Origin: Pseudomonas migulae NBRC 103157
GTDB taxonomy: Bacteria > Pseudomonadota > Gammaproteobacteria > Pseudomonadales > Pseudomonadaceae
Reading direction: 5' to 3'
Length of the DNA stretch: 64,000 nt
NCBI RefSeq assembly: GCF_002091715.1
Contig: NZ_BDAG01000001.1
Coordinates: 248,001 to 312,000, forward strand
In this document: piece after piece, positions 25,721-34,045 of the stretch
How the letters are laid out: each line of letters begins with the position of its first letter
Position numbering within the stretch: the first letter of the stretch is position 1
Program-made: the position numbers and the translations under genes
Notes under the pieces: model-generated
The model's input: only the letters and a program-made list of their open reading frames with translations
What the model was told of the DNA's origin: nothing
The model's database searches: none

Positions 25721-26592
25721 GGTTTGCTCAACGCCTCGTATAGCGTGTTGAGGTTGTACTCGAACAGCCCGGTGAAGGTGCTGGCCGGACCGCTTGCGGC
25801 GAGCGCATCGGAGTACAAGGTGCCGCCAATGTGCGCGCCGCTTTCATCGGCGATCTGCTTGAGCAGACGGGCGTCCTTGATGTTTTCCATGAACACGGCT
25901 TTGACCTTGGCCTGACGAATCTGGGTGATCAGCGCGGCCACTTCCGCAGCCGACGGTTCGCGTTCGGTGGACAGACCTTGTGGTGCCATGAAGTCGATTC
26001 CGTACGCCTGACCGAGATAGCCGAACGCGTCATGGGACGTCACGATCTTGCGGTTGCCCGGCGGCAGCGATCCGAGCTTGGCTTTAGCTTCGGCGAGCAG
26101 CGCGTAAACCTGTTTCAGGTAGGCCTGGCTGTTGCGTTCGTAGTCGGTTTTGTTCGCCGGGTCGGCGGCAATCAACGCTTTGGTGATGTTGCTGATGTAC
26201 AGCTCGGCGTTCGCCAGGTTGTGCCAGGCGTGAGGGTCGGGAACGGTCTCGCCGTCTTCATCCAGCGAGCGCGGAATGACACCGCGGCTCGCGCTGATGA
26301 CCGTGGCTTTGGTTTCAGTACTGGTCACCAGGCGGTCCAGCCATGGCTCGAAACCCAGGCCGTTTTTGATGATCAGTCTGGCTTTGAGCAGCGCCTTGGC
26401 GTCGTCCGGTGTCGGCTCGTACGTGTGGGCATCGGCGTCGGGGCCAACCATGTTGGTGATCTGGATATGCTCGCCGCCGACTTGATGAGTCATGTCGGCA
26501 AGGATGCTGAAGCTGGTCACCACCTGCAGTTTTTCCGCAGCGGACAGCGACATCGACAGCATCAAACTGAACAGCACGAGTAAAGCGCGCAT
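25717..26592 (-). CDS. zinc/manganese ABC transporter substrate-binding protein (ZnuA/AztC-like)
   Basis: This 291-residue protein has a signal peptide (cleavage near SLSAAE) and belongs to cluster A-I metal-binding proteins. The likely metal ligands are H56 (PDADAHTYEPTP), H121 (DPHAWHN), H187 (TSHDAFGYL) and D262 (LYSDAL). This set is typical of zinc or manganese binders. The long His-rich loop of classical ZnuA is missing, so it looks more like AztC. It would deliver metal to the permease encoded just upstream. The start at 26592 follows GAGGTG. Its place in the Zur-type operon makes zinc the likely substrate. Confidence 0.9.
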   Translation of the reverse strand: MRALLVLFSLMLSMSLSAAEKLQVVTSFSILADMTHQVGGEHIQITNMVGPDADAHTYEPTPDDAKALLKARLIIKNGLGFEPWLDRLVTSTETKATVISASRGVIPRSLDEDGETVPDPHAWHNLANAELYISNITKALIAADPANKTDYERNSQAYLKQVYALLAEAKAKLGSLPPGNRKIVTSHDAFGYLGQAYGIDFMAPQGLSTEREPSAAEVAALITQIRQAKVKAVFMENIKDARLLKQIADESGAHIGGTLYSDALAASGPASTFTGLFEYNLNTLYEALSKP

Positions 26593-26603
26593 CGGGCAAC
26601 ACC

Positions 26604-27470
26604 TCATTGGGATGTGAGCAAAGGCGGGCGGCGCAGCAAACCGTGCACCGGTCCGAACACCACGGACAGCAGATACATACCGCCAGCCACCAGCACGATG
26701 GCCGGGCCGCTGGGCAGTGAGTAGTAGAACGACAGCAATAATCCCAGCCACACCGAAAGGCAGCCGAGCAGCGCGGCGATGCCCATCAGCACGGGCAAGC
26801 GCCGGCTCCAGAATCGTGATGCAGCGGCGGGCAACATCATCAGGCCGACGACCATCAGCGCGCCGATGGCTTGGAAACCGATGACCAGATTCAGTACCAC
26901 CAGTGTCAGAAACACGCCGTGGGCCAAGGGACCGAGCCGGCTGACGGTTTGCAGAAAGAGAGGGTCGAGGGTGTCCAGTAGCAGCGGCTTGTAGATGAGC
27001 GCCATGGCGATAAGGCTGAACCCTGAGACCCACAACATGCCGGTCAACGTGGGGCCATCGACTGCCAACGCCGAGCCAAAGAGCAGGTGCAGCAGGTCAA
27101 GACGTTTGCCGGCGATGCCGAGGATCAGCACACCGCTGGCGAGGGAAATCGGGTAGATCGCGGCGAGGCTCGCGTCTTCTCGCAGCCCGGTGCGACGGGT
27201 GATCCACGCGGCGAGGCCGGCCATGCTCAGACCTGCACCGAGGCCACCGAGGGTCAGCGCTGGCAGATTCAGTCCGGCGAACCAGAAGCCAAGCGCAGCG
27301 CCGGGCAAGATGCCGTGTGCGACCGCATCGCCGATCAGGCTCATGCGCCGCAGGATCAGAAACACCCCGAGCGGTGCCGTGCTGCATGCCAAAACCAATC
27401 CACCGAGCAGTGCCCGGCGCATGAACACGAACTCGTGGAAGGGTTGCCAAAGTTGAGTGGCGACGAGCAT
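26604..27470 (-). CDS. zinc/manganese ABC transporter permease (ZnuB-like)
   Basis: This 288-residue permease of the ABC-3 family has about eight to nine membrane helices, with the coupling segment RMSLIGDAVAHGILPGAALG early and IGALMVVGLMMLPAAASRFW later. It forms the inner-membrane channel for the metal brought by the binding protein. I chose the ATG at 27470, which overlaps the stop codon of the ATPase gene (TGATG); the much longer upstream frame is an Arg/Pro-rich shadow. The binding-protein gene follows after 11 bp. Confidence 0.9.
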   Translation of the reverse strand: MLVATQLWQPFHEFVFMRRALLGGLVLACSTAPLGVFLILRRMSLIGDAVAHGILPGAALGFWFAGLNLPALTLGGLGAGLSMAGLAAWITRRTGLREDASLAAIYPISLASGVLILGIAGKRLDLLHLLFGSALAVDGPTLTGMLWVSGFSLIAMALIYKPLLLDTLDPLFLQTVSRLGPLAHGVFLTLVVLNLVIGFQAIGALMVVGLMMLPAAASRFWSRRLPVLMGIAALLGCLSVWLGLLLSFYYSLPSGPAIVLVAGGMYLLSVVFGPVHGLLRRPPLLTSQ

Positions 27471-28138
27471 CAGGCCACCTGCGTTTGGGGTTGTTGGCGG
27501 ATCAGGTCGACGCTTGGGCCGAGGACGCAACCGCTGCTTTTGATCAACAGCGTTTGAGGAATGTGTAGGCGAACGGCGGCCAGGTCGTGGCACACGACGA
27601 CCAGGGTTCGGCCTTCGGCGTGCCAGGCGTGGATGTGTTTCCACAGCAGTGACTGACCGAGTTCGTCGAGGGCGGCGTGGGGTTCGTCGAGTAACAGCAA
27701 GGGGGCTTCGGCGAGGCTTAAACGAGCGAGCAGGGCGCGCTGCAATTCACCTCCGGAGAGGGCCATCAACGGGCGCTGTTCCAGGCCGGTCAGGCACCAT
27801 TTTTCCAGCACAGCTTTAAGACGTTGGTTTCGGACTTCGGGTGATTGTTTGCTGCCCCAGAAACCGGCGGCCACCAACTCTTGCAGACTGATGGGGAATT
27901 GCCGATCGAGGTGTTGTTGCTGGGGGAGGAATGAGAGTGAACCTTTGCGTGGAACATCAAGGATGACTTTGCCGGTCAGTGGTTTTTGCAGGCCGGCGAT
28001 GACTTTCAGCAGGCTGCTTTTTCCCGAGCCGTTGGCACCGATGACGGCGGTCAGGCTGCCCTTGGGCAATTCGAAATCCACAGGCGGTGTCAGCGGTTGT
28101 CCGGGTGCTCCCCAGCGCAAAGCCTCGCAGCGAATCAT
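27470..28138 (-). CDS. zinc/manganese ABC transporter ATPase (ZnuC-like)
   Basis: The 222-residue protein is a single ABC domain with Walker A GANGSGKSS (34-42), the signature LSGGELQRALLAR, Walker B LLLLDEP and the switch histidine in VVVCHDLAAV. It energises the permease encoded next. It overlaps folE2 by 4 bp at its start and the permease by 1 bp (TGATG) at its end, so the operon is translationally coupled. Confidence 0.92.
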   Translation of the reverse strand: MIRCEALRWGAPGQPLTPPVDFELPKGSLTAVIGANGSGKSSLLKVIAGLQKPLTGKVILDVPRKGSLSFLPQQQHLDRQFPISLQELVAAGFWGSKQSPEVRNQRLKAVLEKWCLTGLEQRPLMALSGGELQRALLARLSLAEAPLLLLDEPHAALDELGQSLLWKHIHAWHAEGRTLVVVCHDLAAVRLHIPQTLLIKSSGCVLGPSVDLIRQQPQTQVA

Positions 28139-29031
28139 GCGGCCTCCCAGTTCCAGCGACTTTCGGCGACAGCATCGTGGGCGTGCAGGCTTTCTGCGTG
28201 GACGACTTTCAGGTGAAAGGCGTTGATGCCGGGCGATCGTTTCAACGCCAGATTCAAGCGTCGAACGGCGTCTTCACAGAACATCAGGTTTTGGCCATTA
28301 GCCAGGGCGAAGGCTTGTTCGTCAGCGCGCTTTACGGCGGTTTGCACGGCGGTGCCCAAGGCTGCTTCGGCATCGTTGATCAGCGCAATCAGTGGCAGGT
28401 CATCCAGATAGTCGTCGAGACGAAGCTTCAGCTGCGCATTGCTGCGCTGGCTATGAGGTGTCGCGACGATGCCTTTTGTGGAGCCAAGCCAAGCTAAAAC
28501 GTCGGCGTGTTGCAGTGACTTATTGGCAAAGTCATCGACGAACTGCTGTTGAATCAACTGTCGAGACAGCGCGGCTGAGCACGGACAGGTCGAGGAATAG
28601 GAGATGTCGATTTTTAGTTCCACGTGGAACATCGCGTTTTTCAAACGCGCTTCAATGCTGACTGGATAGCTTTTCCAACCGGACAAAGGACTGATGAGCG
28701 CCGGCCGTTTGAGCAGTAAATCAGCGTGAATGTTCAGGTAAGCGTTATTGGACAGACCTTCATGCGTATCGAGAAATTGCTGCAATACACGCCTTAACAG
28801 GGCAGGTGTCAGGTTTTCCTGCTCGAGCATTTCCAGCGCCAGGTACAGCCGCGACATGTGAATGCCCCGCGCTTCTCCATCGTCGAGGCTCACGCCCGCG
28901 TCGGCCTTTGCGCTCAATCGTTGGCCATCAAACAAAACTGGAAGAGCAATGCCGCACATGCCCACCCATTCAAGTGGCAGAGCTTGGCGTGAGGCCTGCG
29001 CGGCGATATCCGGCAGAGTCAGCGCATTCAT
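28135..29031 (-). CDS. folE2: GTP cyclohydrolase FolE2 (type IB)
   Basis: FolE2 makes dihydroneopterin triphosphate from GTP for folate synthesis and does not need zinc, unlike FolE. The 298-residue protein carries the FolE2 motif SYSSTCPCSAALS with the catalytic/metal cysteine (C149; C151 nearby), the TPHSQRS segment and the C-terminal CEDAVRRLN. I start it at MNALTLPDIA (29031); a second ATG at 29043 is also open. It is the first gene of the leftward operon, directly behind a Zur box, which fits its known role as zinc-independent backup. A parS-like palindrome lies in its coding sequence. Confidence 0.93.
   Translation of the reverse strand: MNALTLPDIAAQASRQALPLEWVGMCGIALPVLFDGQRLSAKADAGVSLDDGEARGIHMSRLYLALEMLEQENLTPALLRRVLQQFLDTHEGLSNNAYLNIHADLLLKRPALISPLSGWKSYPVSIEARLKNAMFHVELKIDISYSSTCPCSAALSRQLIQQQFVDDFANKSLQHADVLAWLGSTKGIVATPHSQRSNAQLKLRLDDYLDDLPLIALINDAEAALGTAVQTAVKRADEQAFALANGQNLMFCEDAVRRLNLALKRSPGINAFHLKVVHAESLHAHDAVAESRWNWEAA
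28616..28631. other. parS-like ParB-binding palindrome 2
   Basis: AGTTCCACGTGGAACA carries the same perfect 14-bp core GTTCCACGTGGAAC (28617-28630) as the site at 16408-16423. It lies within folE2. In Pseudomonas, parS sites cluster near oriC and load the ParB complex used for origin segregation. Confidence 0.75.
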
Positions 29032-29062
29032 GAGCAGGTCCATCGTGGAAGTCGGATCGACA

Positions 29063-29077
29063 TGTTATGTTATTACA
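29063..29077. promoter_or_regulatory. Zur box between folE2 and the amidase gene
   Basis: TGTTATGTTATTACA matches the Zur consensus TGTTATANTATAACA at 12 of 14 fixed positions. It lies 31 bp from the folE2 start and 39 bp from the amidase start, so one site could repress both divergent genes when zinc is plentiful. Confidence 0.75.
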
Positions 29078-29116
29078 TTAAAATCGACTACGCCTTTTTC
29101 ACGAGCCGCTTTCACC

Positions 29117-30313
29117 ATGCACAGACGTCACTTGCTCAACCTGATCCTGGCCAGCGCGGCCTTCGCATTACCCTTCGGTGTTGGTGCCACGCAAATTAGC
29201 AACGCGCGGCTTTGGCGCTCGGATGACAAACTGCGCCTGGTGTTCGATCTGAGCGGGCCGGTTCGCTACAAGACTTTTTCCCTGAGCGCGCCCGAGCGGT
29301 TGATCATCGATCTGAGCGGCGCCAACCTCAGTGGTGACTTCAGTCAATTGGCCCTCGGCGATACGGTCATTCGTTCGATCCGCTCCGGACATTTTGGTAT
29401 GGGCGATACGCGGATCGTCCTCGACCTCAGCGGCCCGGTGCAGCTCAACAGCTTTCTGTTGCCGCCGCAGGACGGGCAAGGCCATCGGCTGGTGCTCGAT
29501 CTGAAGACAGCAGCGCCGCTGCACATCGCCGCTGCGCCTGCGGTAGCTGTCGACAAGGCTCACCCCAAGCGGGACATCATCGTGGTGGTCGACCCCGGCC
29601 ATGGCGGCAAAGACCCTGGCGCGGTCGGTGCCAAAGGTGAACGCGAGAAAGACGTGGTGCTGTCCATCGCACAACTGTTGGCCAAACGGCTGAAGCGCGA
29701 GAAGGGCTTCGACGTAAAACTGGTGCGCAATGACGACTTCTTCGTCCCGCTGCGCAAGCGCGTGGAGATCGCCCGCAAACACAACGCCGACATGTTCATC
29801 TCAGTGCATGCCGATGCGGCGCCGAGGCTCACCGCTTCGGGGGCGTCGGTGTATTGCTTGTCTGAAGGTGGCGCGACGTCGGCCACAGCGCGCTTCATGG
29901 CACAGCGGGAGAACGGCGCGGACCTGTTGGGAGCCTCCCGCCTGCTCAACCTCAAGGACAAGGACCCGATGCTCGCCGGGGTGATTCTCGACATGTCGAT
30001 GAACGCCACCCTCGCCGCGAGTTTGCAGTTGGGCAGCACAGTGCTCGGCAGTCTTGCGGGCATCACCACGTTGCATCAGAAGCGGGTGGAGCAGGCCGGC
30101 TTTGCAGTGCTGAAGTCGCCGGACGTGCCGTCGATCCTGGTGGAAACCGGCTTCATTTCAAATGCTCGCGACAGTCAGCGGCTGGTCACGACGCGGCATC
30201 AGCAGGCCGTGGCAGACGGTTTGTTCGAAGGATTACAGCGCTACTTTCAGAAGAATCCGCCGGTTAACAGTTACCTCGCCTGGCAACTGGAACAGAAAAA
30301 AGCTCAGGTCTAG
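29117..30313 (+). CDS. N-acetylmuramoyl-L-alanine amidase (AmiA/AmiC type)
   Basis: This 398-residue enzyme cuts the bond between N-acetylmuramic acid and the stem peptide in peptidoglycan. It has an exported N-terminus with an RR pair before the hydrophobic core (HRRHLLNLILASAAFALP, possibly Tat), an AMIN domain (about 25-130) for localisation, and an Amidase_3 domain with zinc ligands H162 (DPGHGGKDPGA), E177 (EREKDV) and H231 (ISVHADAA) and the late catalytic glutamate in LVETGFISN. It corresponds to the amidase of the P. aeruginosa zinc cluster (PA5538). It shares the Zur box at 29063-29077 with folE2. It overlaps the convergent gene at 30310 by 4 bp. Confidence 0.9.
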   Translation: MHRRHLLNLILASAAFALPFGVGATQISNARLWRSDDKLRLVFDLSGPVRYKTFSLSAPERLIIDLSGANLSGDFSQLALGDTVIRSIRSGHFGMGDTRIVLDLSGPVQLNSFLLPPQDGQGHRLVLDLKTAAPLHIAAAPAVAVDKAHPKRDIIVVVDPGHGGKDPGAVGAKGEREKDVVLSIAQLLAKRLKREKGFDVKLVRNDDFFVPLRKRVEIARKHNADMFISVHADAAPRLTASGASVYCLSEGGATSATARFMAQRENGADLLGASRLLNLKDKDPMLAGVILDMSMNATLAASLQLGSTVLGSLAGITTLHQKRVEQAGFAVLKSPDVPSILVETGFISNARDSQRLVTTRHQQAVADGLFEGLQRYFQKNPPVNSYLAWQLEQKKAQV

Positions 30314-30687
30314 CACCCGGTGATCCTGCTGCAGGTGAACGTTGCACTGCTGCCTCCCGAGCTGGAAAACCGGTTGATGGTGGTCCAGCCAACCCGACGG
30401 TTGTAGCCCACCCAGGCCTCACCGTCGGAAGCGATGCCGGTGAAAAACGTCAGTTGTCCGTAGCGGCTGTTGGTCTGCGCCCAATAGCGTTTTCCCGCCC
30501 GTTCGAAGCCCCGCAAATAGATCGTGTTGCCGACGGTGTTGACGCTGTAGGCATTGCCGTCGGCATCCACGCAGGACAGCAGGTTGGCGCTTCGGGTGCA
30601 TTGGGCCAGGCTAGGGATTTGCGCCCGGGTGTTTACGGCGAGCAGCAGCGAAACGCTCATCAGCGTTAGTTTCAGGGCAGTGCGCAT
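30310..30687 (-). CDS. small secreted protein of unknown function in the zinc cluster
   Basis: I do not recognise a family. The 125-residue product (start at MRTALKLTLMS) has a signal peptide cleaved near NTRAQ. The mature part contains CTRSANLLSCVDADGNAYSV and ends in FTCSRITGC, giving four cysteines that could pair. Glycine, serine and aromatic residues dominate, suggesting a small beta-rich fold. The perfect Zur box at 30767-30781 lies 80 bp upstream, on the side shared with zigA, so it is probably made in zinc starvation. Candidate roles are periplasmic metal binding or envelope support for the neighbouring amidase; neither is shown by sequence. Confidence 0.7.
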   Translation of the reverse strand: MRTALKLTLMSVSLLLAVNTRAQIPSLAQCTRSANLLSCVDADGNAYSVNTVGNTIYLRGFERAGKRYWAQTNSRYGQLTFFTGIASDGEAWVGYNRRVGWTTINRFSSSGGSSATFTCSRITGC

Positions 30688-30766
30688 GGGATTTCTCACG
30701 AATCGAACGGGCTCCAGCATCATGCCCTTTGTGATGATGGGCAATAGGAGAGTGGCTTGATTGCAT

Positions 30767-30781
30767 TGTTATACTATAACA
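30767..30781. promoter_or_regulatory. perfect Zur box upstream of zigA
   Basis: TGTTATACTATAACA is a perfect palindrome matching the Zur consensus TGTTATANTATAACA at every fixed position. It lies 50 bp before zigA and 80 bp before the divergent small secreted protein gene, so it probably represses both. Confidence 0.9.
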
Positions 30782-30830
30782 TTGAATTAAGCCCGACACT
30801 GTGACCGGGCATCCCCGTGAGGAACTCCTG

Positions 30831-32039
30831 ATGCCCCATCGTCTCCCCGTGACCGTCCTGTCGGGCTTTCTCGGCGCCGGCAAAAGCACACTGCTTAACC
30901 ATGTACTGCGTAACCGTGAAAACCTGCGAGTCGCGGTGATCGTCAACGACATGAGCGAGATCAACATCGATGGCAGCGAAGTTCAGCGTGATGTCACCCT
31001 GAACCGCGCCGAAGAAAAACTCGTGGAAATGAGCAACGGCTGCATCTGCTGCACCTTGCGCGAAGACCTGCTTGAAGAAGTCAGCAAACTCGCCAGGGAC
31101 GGCCGCTTCGATTATTTGCTGATCGAATCCACCGGCATCTCCGAACCGCTGCCTGTGGCGGAAACCTTCACTTTCCGTGACGAAGAAGGGCAGAGCCTGG
31201 CCGACATCGCACGGCTCGACACCATGGTCACTGTGGTCGACGGTATGAATTTCCTGCTCGACTATCAGGCCGCCGAAAGCCTCGCTTCTCGTGGCGAAAC
31301 CCTCGGCGAGGAGGACGAGCGCTCGATCACTGACTTGTTGATCGAGCAGATCGAATTCGCCGACGTGATCCTGATCAGCAAGATCGACTTGATCAGTGGC
31401 CGCGAGCGTCAGGAGCTGATCGCAATCCTCGAACGATTGAACTCACAAGCCGACATCATCCCGATGGTCATGGGTGAAATTCCCCTGGAGAAAATCCTCA
31501 ACACCGGTCGCTTCGACTTCGAGAAAGCTGCGCAGGCGCCCGGCTGGTTGCAGGAGATGCGCGGCGAGCACATTCCGGAAACCGAGGAGTACGGCATCGC
31601 CTCCACGGCCTATCGAGCACGCAGACCTTTCCATCCGCAGCGCTTCTTCAGCTTCATCGACCGGCCATGGGTGAACGGCAAACTGCTGCGCTCCAAAGGG
31701 TTTTTCTGGCTGGCGAGCAAGCCGATGGACGCGGGCAGTTGGTCTCAGGCGGGCGGTTTGATGCGCCATGGCTTTGCCGGACGCTGGTGGCGTTTCGTGC
31801 CGAAAGCCCAATGGCCGCAGGACGAAGAAAGCACCGCCGCGATCATGGAAAACTGGACAGCCACCACCGGTGATTGCCGCCAGGAACTGGTGTTCATCGG
31901 CCAGAACATTGACTTCACCCGACTCACCGCAGAGCTGGACGATTGCCTGCTGACCGATGATGAAATGGTCTCTGGCATCGAGGGCTGGCGATTGTTGCCT
32001 GATCCGTTCGGTCCTTGGCATGAAGAGGAAGCGGCGTGA
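30831..32039 (+). CDS. zigA: COG0523 metallochaperone GTPase ZigA
   Basis: ZigA-type GTPases of the COG0523 family deliver zinc to client enzymes during starvation. The 402-residue protein has Walker [10 protein letters not shown] (12-20), the metal-binding CICC motif (71-74 in [12 protein letters not shown]), a Walker B-like ESTGISEP and the guanine-specificity SKID. A C-terminal CobW_C domain follows (from about 260, [11 protein letters not shown]). The ribosome site GAGGA precedes the ATG. A perfect Zur box stands 50 bp upstream. It is translationally coupled to the DUF1826 gene (TGATG). Confidence 0.93.
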   Translation: MPHRLPVTVLSGFLGAGKSTLLNHVLRNRENLRVAVIVNDMSEINIDGSEVQRDVTLNRAEEKLVEMSNGCICCTLREDLLEEVSKLARDGRFDYLLIESTGISEPLPVAETFTFRDEEGQSLADIARLDTMVTVVDGMNFLLDYQAAESLASRGETLGEEDERSITDLLIEQIEFADVILISKIDLISGRERQELIAILERLNSQADIIPMVMGEIPLEKILNTGRFDFEKAAQAPGWLQEMRGEHIPETEEYGIASTAYRARRPFHPQRFFSFIDRPWVNGKLLRSKGFFWLASKPMDAGSWSQAGGLMRHGFAGRWWRFVPKAQWPQDEESTAAIMENWTATTGDCRQELVFIGQNIDFTRLTAELDDCLLTDDEMVSGIEGWRLLPDPFGPWHEEEAA

Positions 32040-32689
32040 TGTTGGAGCCGACCTTGAAGTTTCGACCGGTCATGTCTCAGGTTCAGGACGATACGCCGCA
32101 AACCCTCGCCCGAATTCTCGATGACGACGTGAACCTCGCCATCTGGCAGCGCCAACTTCCGGTGCATATCGCCGATTTCGGCAGCCTGTTGCTGTCCTTG
32201 AACCAGCCGTTGGCCGAGTCGTTGTCGCTGGAAATCGCTGACGAAAACACTGAACCCAACCTCCATGGATTGGCCTCGGGCTTCAGTGATCTCGAGGGCT
32301 TTGAAGGTTTCATCGCCGACGTTTCCTGGCTGGTCAGCGCCTTCGCCTGCCTGCTCGGTGCCAAGCGTATTGGCGTGCGTTTGCGGGGGCTGGATAAAGC
32401 CATGTGCCCGCGCTTTCACGTCGATCATGTACCGGTGCGCTTGATTACCACGTACGCCGGTGTTGGCAGTCAGTGGCTGAAAGAGGGGGTGATGGATCGT
32501 CGCCGGTTGAGCCAGCCCGACGCCGAACCCACGGACAATTCGCTGATTCAGCAAGTCGGCAGTGGCGCTGTCGCCTTGCTCAAGGGCGAGAAGTGGCACG
32601 GCAACGAAGGTTTTGGCCTGATTCACCGCTCGCCGCCGCTCGGGCCGGGCGAGCGGCGTTTGATTCTGACCCTCGATTGGCTGGGTTAG
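32039..32689 (+). CDS. DUF1826 domain protein
   Basis: The 216-residue protein matches DUF1826: an early LAIWQRQLP, a middle FHVDHVPVRLITTYAGVGSQW, and a late GAVALLKGEKWHGNEGFGLIHRSPP. The conserved histidines and the HVD motif resemble metal or 2-oxoglutarate-oxygenase-type sites, but no reaction is known. It starts at the ATG overlapping the zigA stop codon (TGATG). DUF1826 genes regularly travel with zinc-regulated COG0523 GTPases, so it may be a client or partner of ZigA. Confidence 0.82.
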   Translation: MLEPTLKFRPVMSQVQDDTPQTLARILDDDVNLAIWQRQLPVHIADFGSLLLSLNQPLAESLSLEIADENTEPNLHGLASGFSDLEGFEGFIADVSWLVSAFACLLGAKRIGVRLRGLDKAMCPRFHVDHVPVRLITTYAGVGSQWLKEGVMDRRRLSQPDAEPTDNSLIQQVGSGAVALLKGEKWHGNEGFGLIHRSPPLGPGERRLILTLDWLG

Positions 32690-32693
32690 CGGC

Positions 32694-33050
32694 TCATGGC
32701 TTGAGCCAGTTGCCCTGGTTCTGGCCTTCGCAAAACGGCTTCAGGTACGCCGCGTCGGTGGCCACGCCGTAATAGTGAATATCTTGCCGGTAAGGCATAT
32801 TGGCGACTTGAGCATTGCTGCAAACACCGAATGCGCCGCCGGGGCATTGATCGACGTATTGCACCTCGACTTTCTGGCCAGGAAGGTTGGGCTGACAGAA
32901 GCCATCGGCAAAGAGTTTTTCCGGGATGTTTCGGTTCTGCTGACAGACTTTCACGTCCAGTCGCTCAGCCGTGCTATGTACCACGCAAGCCTGGGCCAGC
33001 GCTTCGCCGCAAACCAAAGCCAAGAGCAACGCCCAGCCGATCAACCGCAT
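32694..33050 (-). CDS. small cysteine-rich exported protein
   Basis: The 118-residue product starts MRLIGWALLLALVCG after a strong ribosome site (GAGGAGG) and has a signal peptide cleaved near ALAQA. The mature part has six cysteines (ACVVHS, KVCQQN, DGFCQP, DQCPGGAFGVCSN, KPFCEG). Pseudomonas homologues are often labelled NADH:ubiquinone oxidoreductase, which the sequence does not support. It is antisense within the otherwise rightward run zigA-DUF1826-COG0523, 4 bp from the DUF1826 stop and 27 bp from the next GTPase start. Function unknown. Confidence 0.78.
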   Translation of the reverse strand: MRLIGWALLLALVCGEALAQACVVHSTAERLDVKVCQQNRNIPEKLFADGFCQPNLPGQKVEVQYVDQCPGGAFGVCSNAQVANMPYRQDIHYYGVATDAAYLKPFCEGQNQGNWLKP

Positions 33051-33077
33051 CCTTTTCCTCCTCAGAAAACACCGACC

Positions 33078-34043
33078 ATGTTGCAGAACATTCCCACTCA
33101 CGTCATTGCCGGCCCATTGGGCGCAGGCAAGACCAGTTTGATCAAGCACCTGCTGGCCCAGCGGCCGGCGAATGAGCGTTGGGCGGTGCTGATCAACGAG
33201 TTCGGCCAGATCGGCATCGATGCTGCGTTGCTGACCCGGGACGCCGATGGTATCGCACTGGGTGAAGTGGCCGGGGGCTGTTTGTGTTGCGTCAATGGTG
33301 CGCCGTTCCAGATCGGCCTCGGGCGTTTGCTGCGCAAGGCACGGCCGGATCGGTTGTTTATCGAACCGTCAGGGCTCGGCCATCCTGCGCAGTTGCTCAA
33401 GCAGCTGAATGAGGCGCCGTGGGTCGGCGTGCTGGCGGTTCAGCCCTGCGTGATGGTGCTGGACGCCCAGGCGCTCGCTGCAGGCAAACCGCTGCCGGTG
33501 ACGCAGCAGGAGGCGTTGAGCGGCGCAGGGTTGTTGCTGTTGAACAAGTCTGAAAATCTCGAGGAGGGTGATCGACAGCGAGTCGTCGCGCAGTTGCCAT
33601 TACGTCCGTTTTACTGGACGCAGCAGGCCATCCTTCCTTTGGAAGCGTTACCAGGTCTTGAGGTGCAGGCGGTGGCGGGTGTGGATAACTTCATCGCACC
33701 CCAAGGAGTGGCGCAGTTGCCGGCAGTCTGGGCCGACCCCGCGTTGCCGATTTGCCTGAGCCAGGAACAGGACGACGGCTGGAGCATCGGCTGGCGCTGG
33801 CATCCGAGCCAGACGTTCGATTCAGCGCGCGTTGGCCAGTGGCTCGAAAGCCTTGCATGGCGGCGGGCGAAGCTGGTTATCCACAGCGGCGAGGGTTGGG
33901 TTTCGGCGAATGCCTTGGATAACTCGACGCTCGATTGGCAGCCCAGCGAGTGGCGCCGGGATTCGCGGATCGAACTGATTTTTTCTGAGCCGCAGGATAT
34001 TGAGTCGCTACAAAGAGGTTTGGCCGACTGTCGGGCGAATTAA
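33078..34043 (+). CDS. second COG0523 GTPase (CobW-like)
   Basis: This 321-residue GTPase has Walker A GPLGAGKTS (12-20), the metal motif CLCC (C68, C70, C71), EPSGLGHPAQL as Walker B-like segment and NKSE for guanine. The C-terminal domain is shorter than in ZigA. It is a separate COG0523 subfamily, so the locus encodes two putative zinc chaperones that may serve different clients. No clear ribosome site lies in front of the ATG, and its start is only 27 bp from the divergent exported-protein start, so its message may come from upstream read-through. Confidence 0.88.
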   Translation: MLQNIPTHVIAGPLGAGKTSLIKHLLAQRPANERWAVLINEFGQIGIDAALLTRDADGIALGEVAGGCLCCVNGAPFQIGLGRLLRKARPDRLFIEPSGLGHPAQLLKQLNEAPWVGVLAVQPCVMVLDAQALAAGKPLPVTQQEALSGAGLLLLNKSENLEEGDRQRVVAQLPLRPFYWTQQAILPLEALPGLEVQAVAGVDNFIAPQGVAQLPAVWADPALPICLSQEQDDGWSIGWRWHPSQTFDSARVGQWLESLAWRRAKLVIHSGEGWVSANALDNSTLDWQPSEWRRDSRIELIFSEPQDIESLQRGLADCRAN

Positions 34044-34045
34044 AG

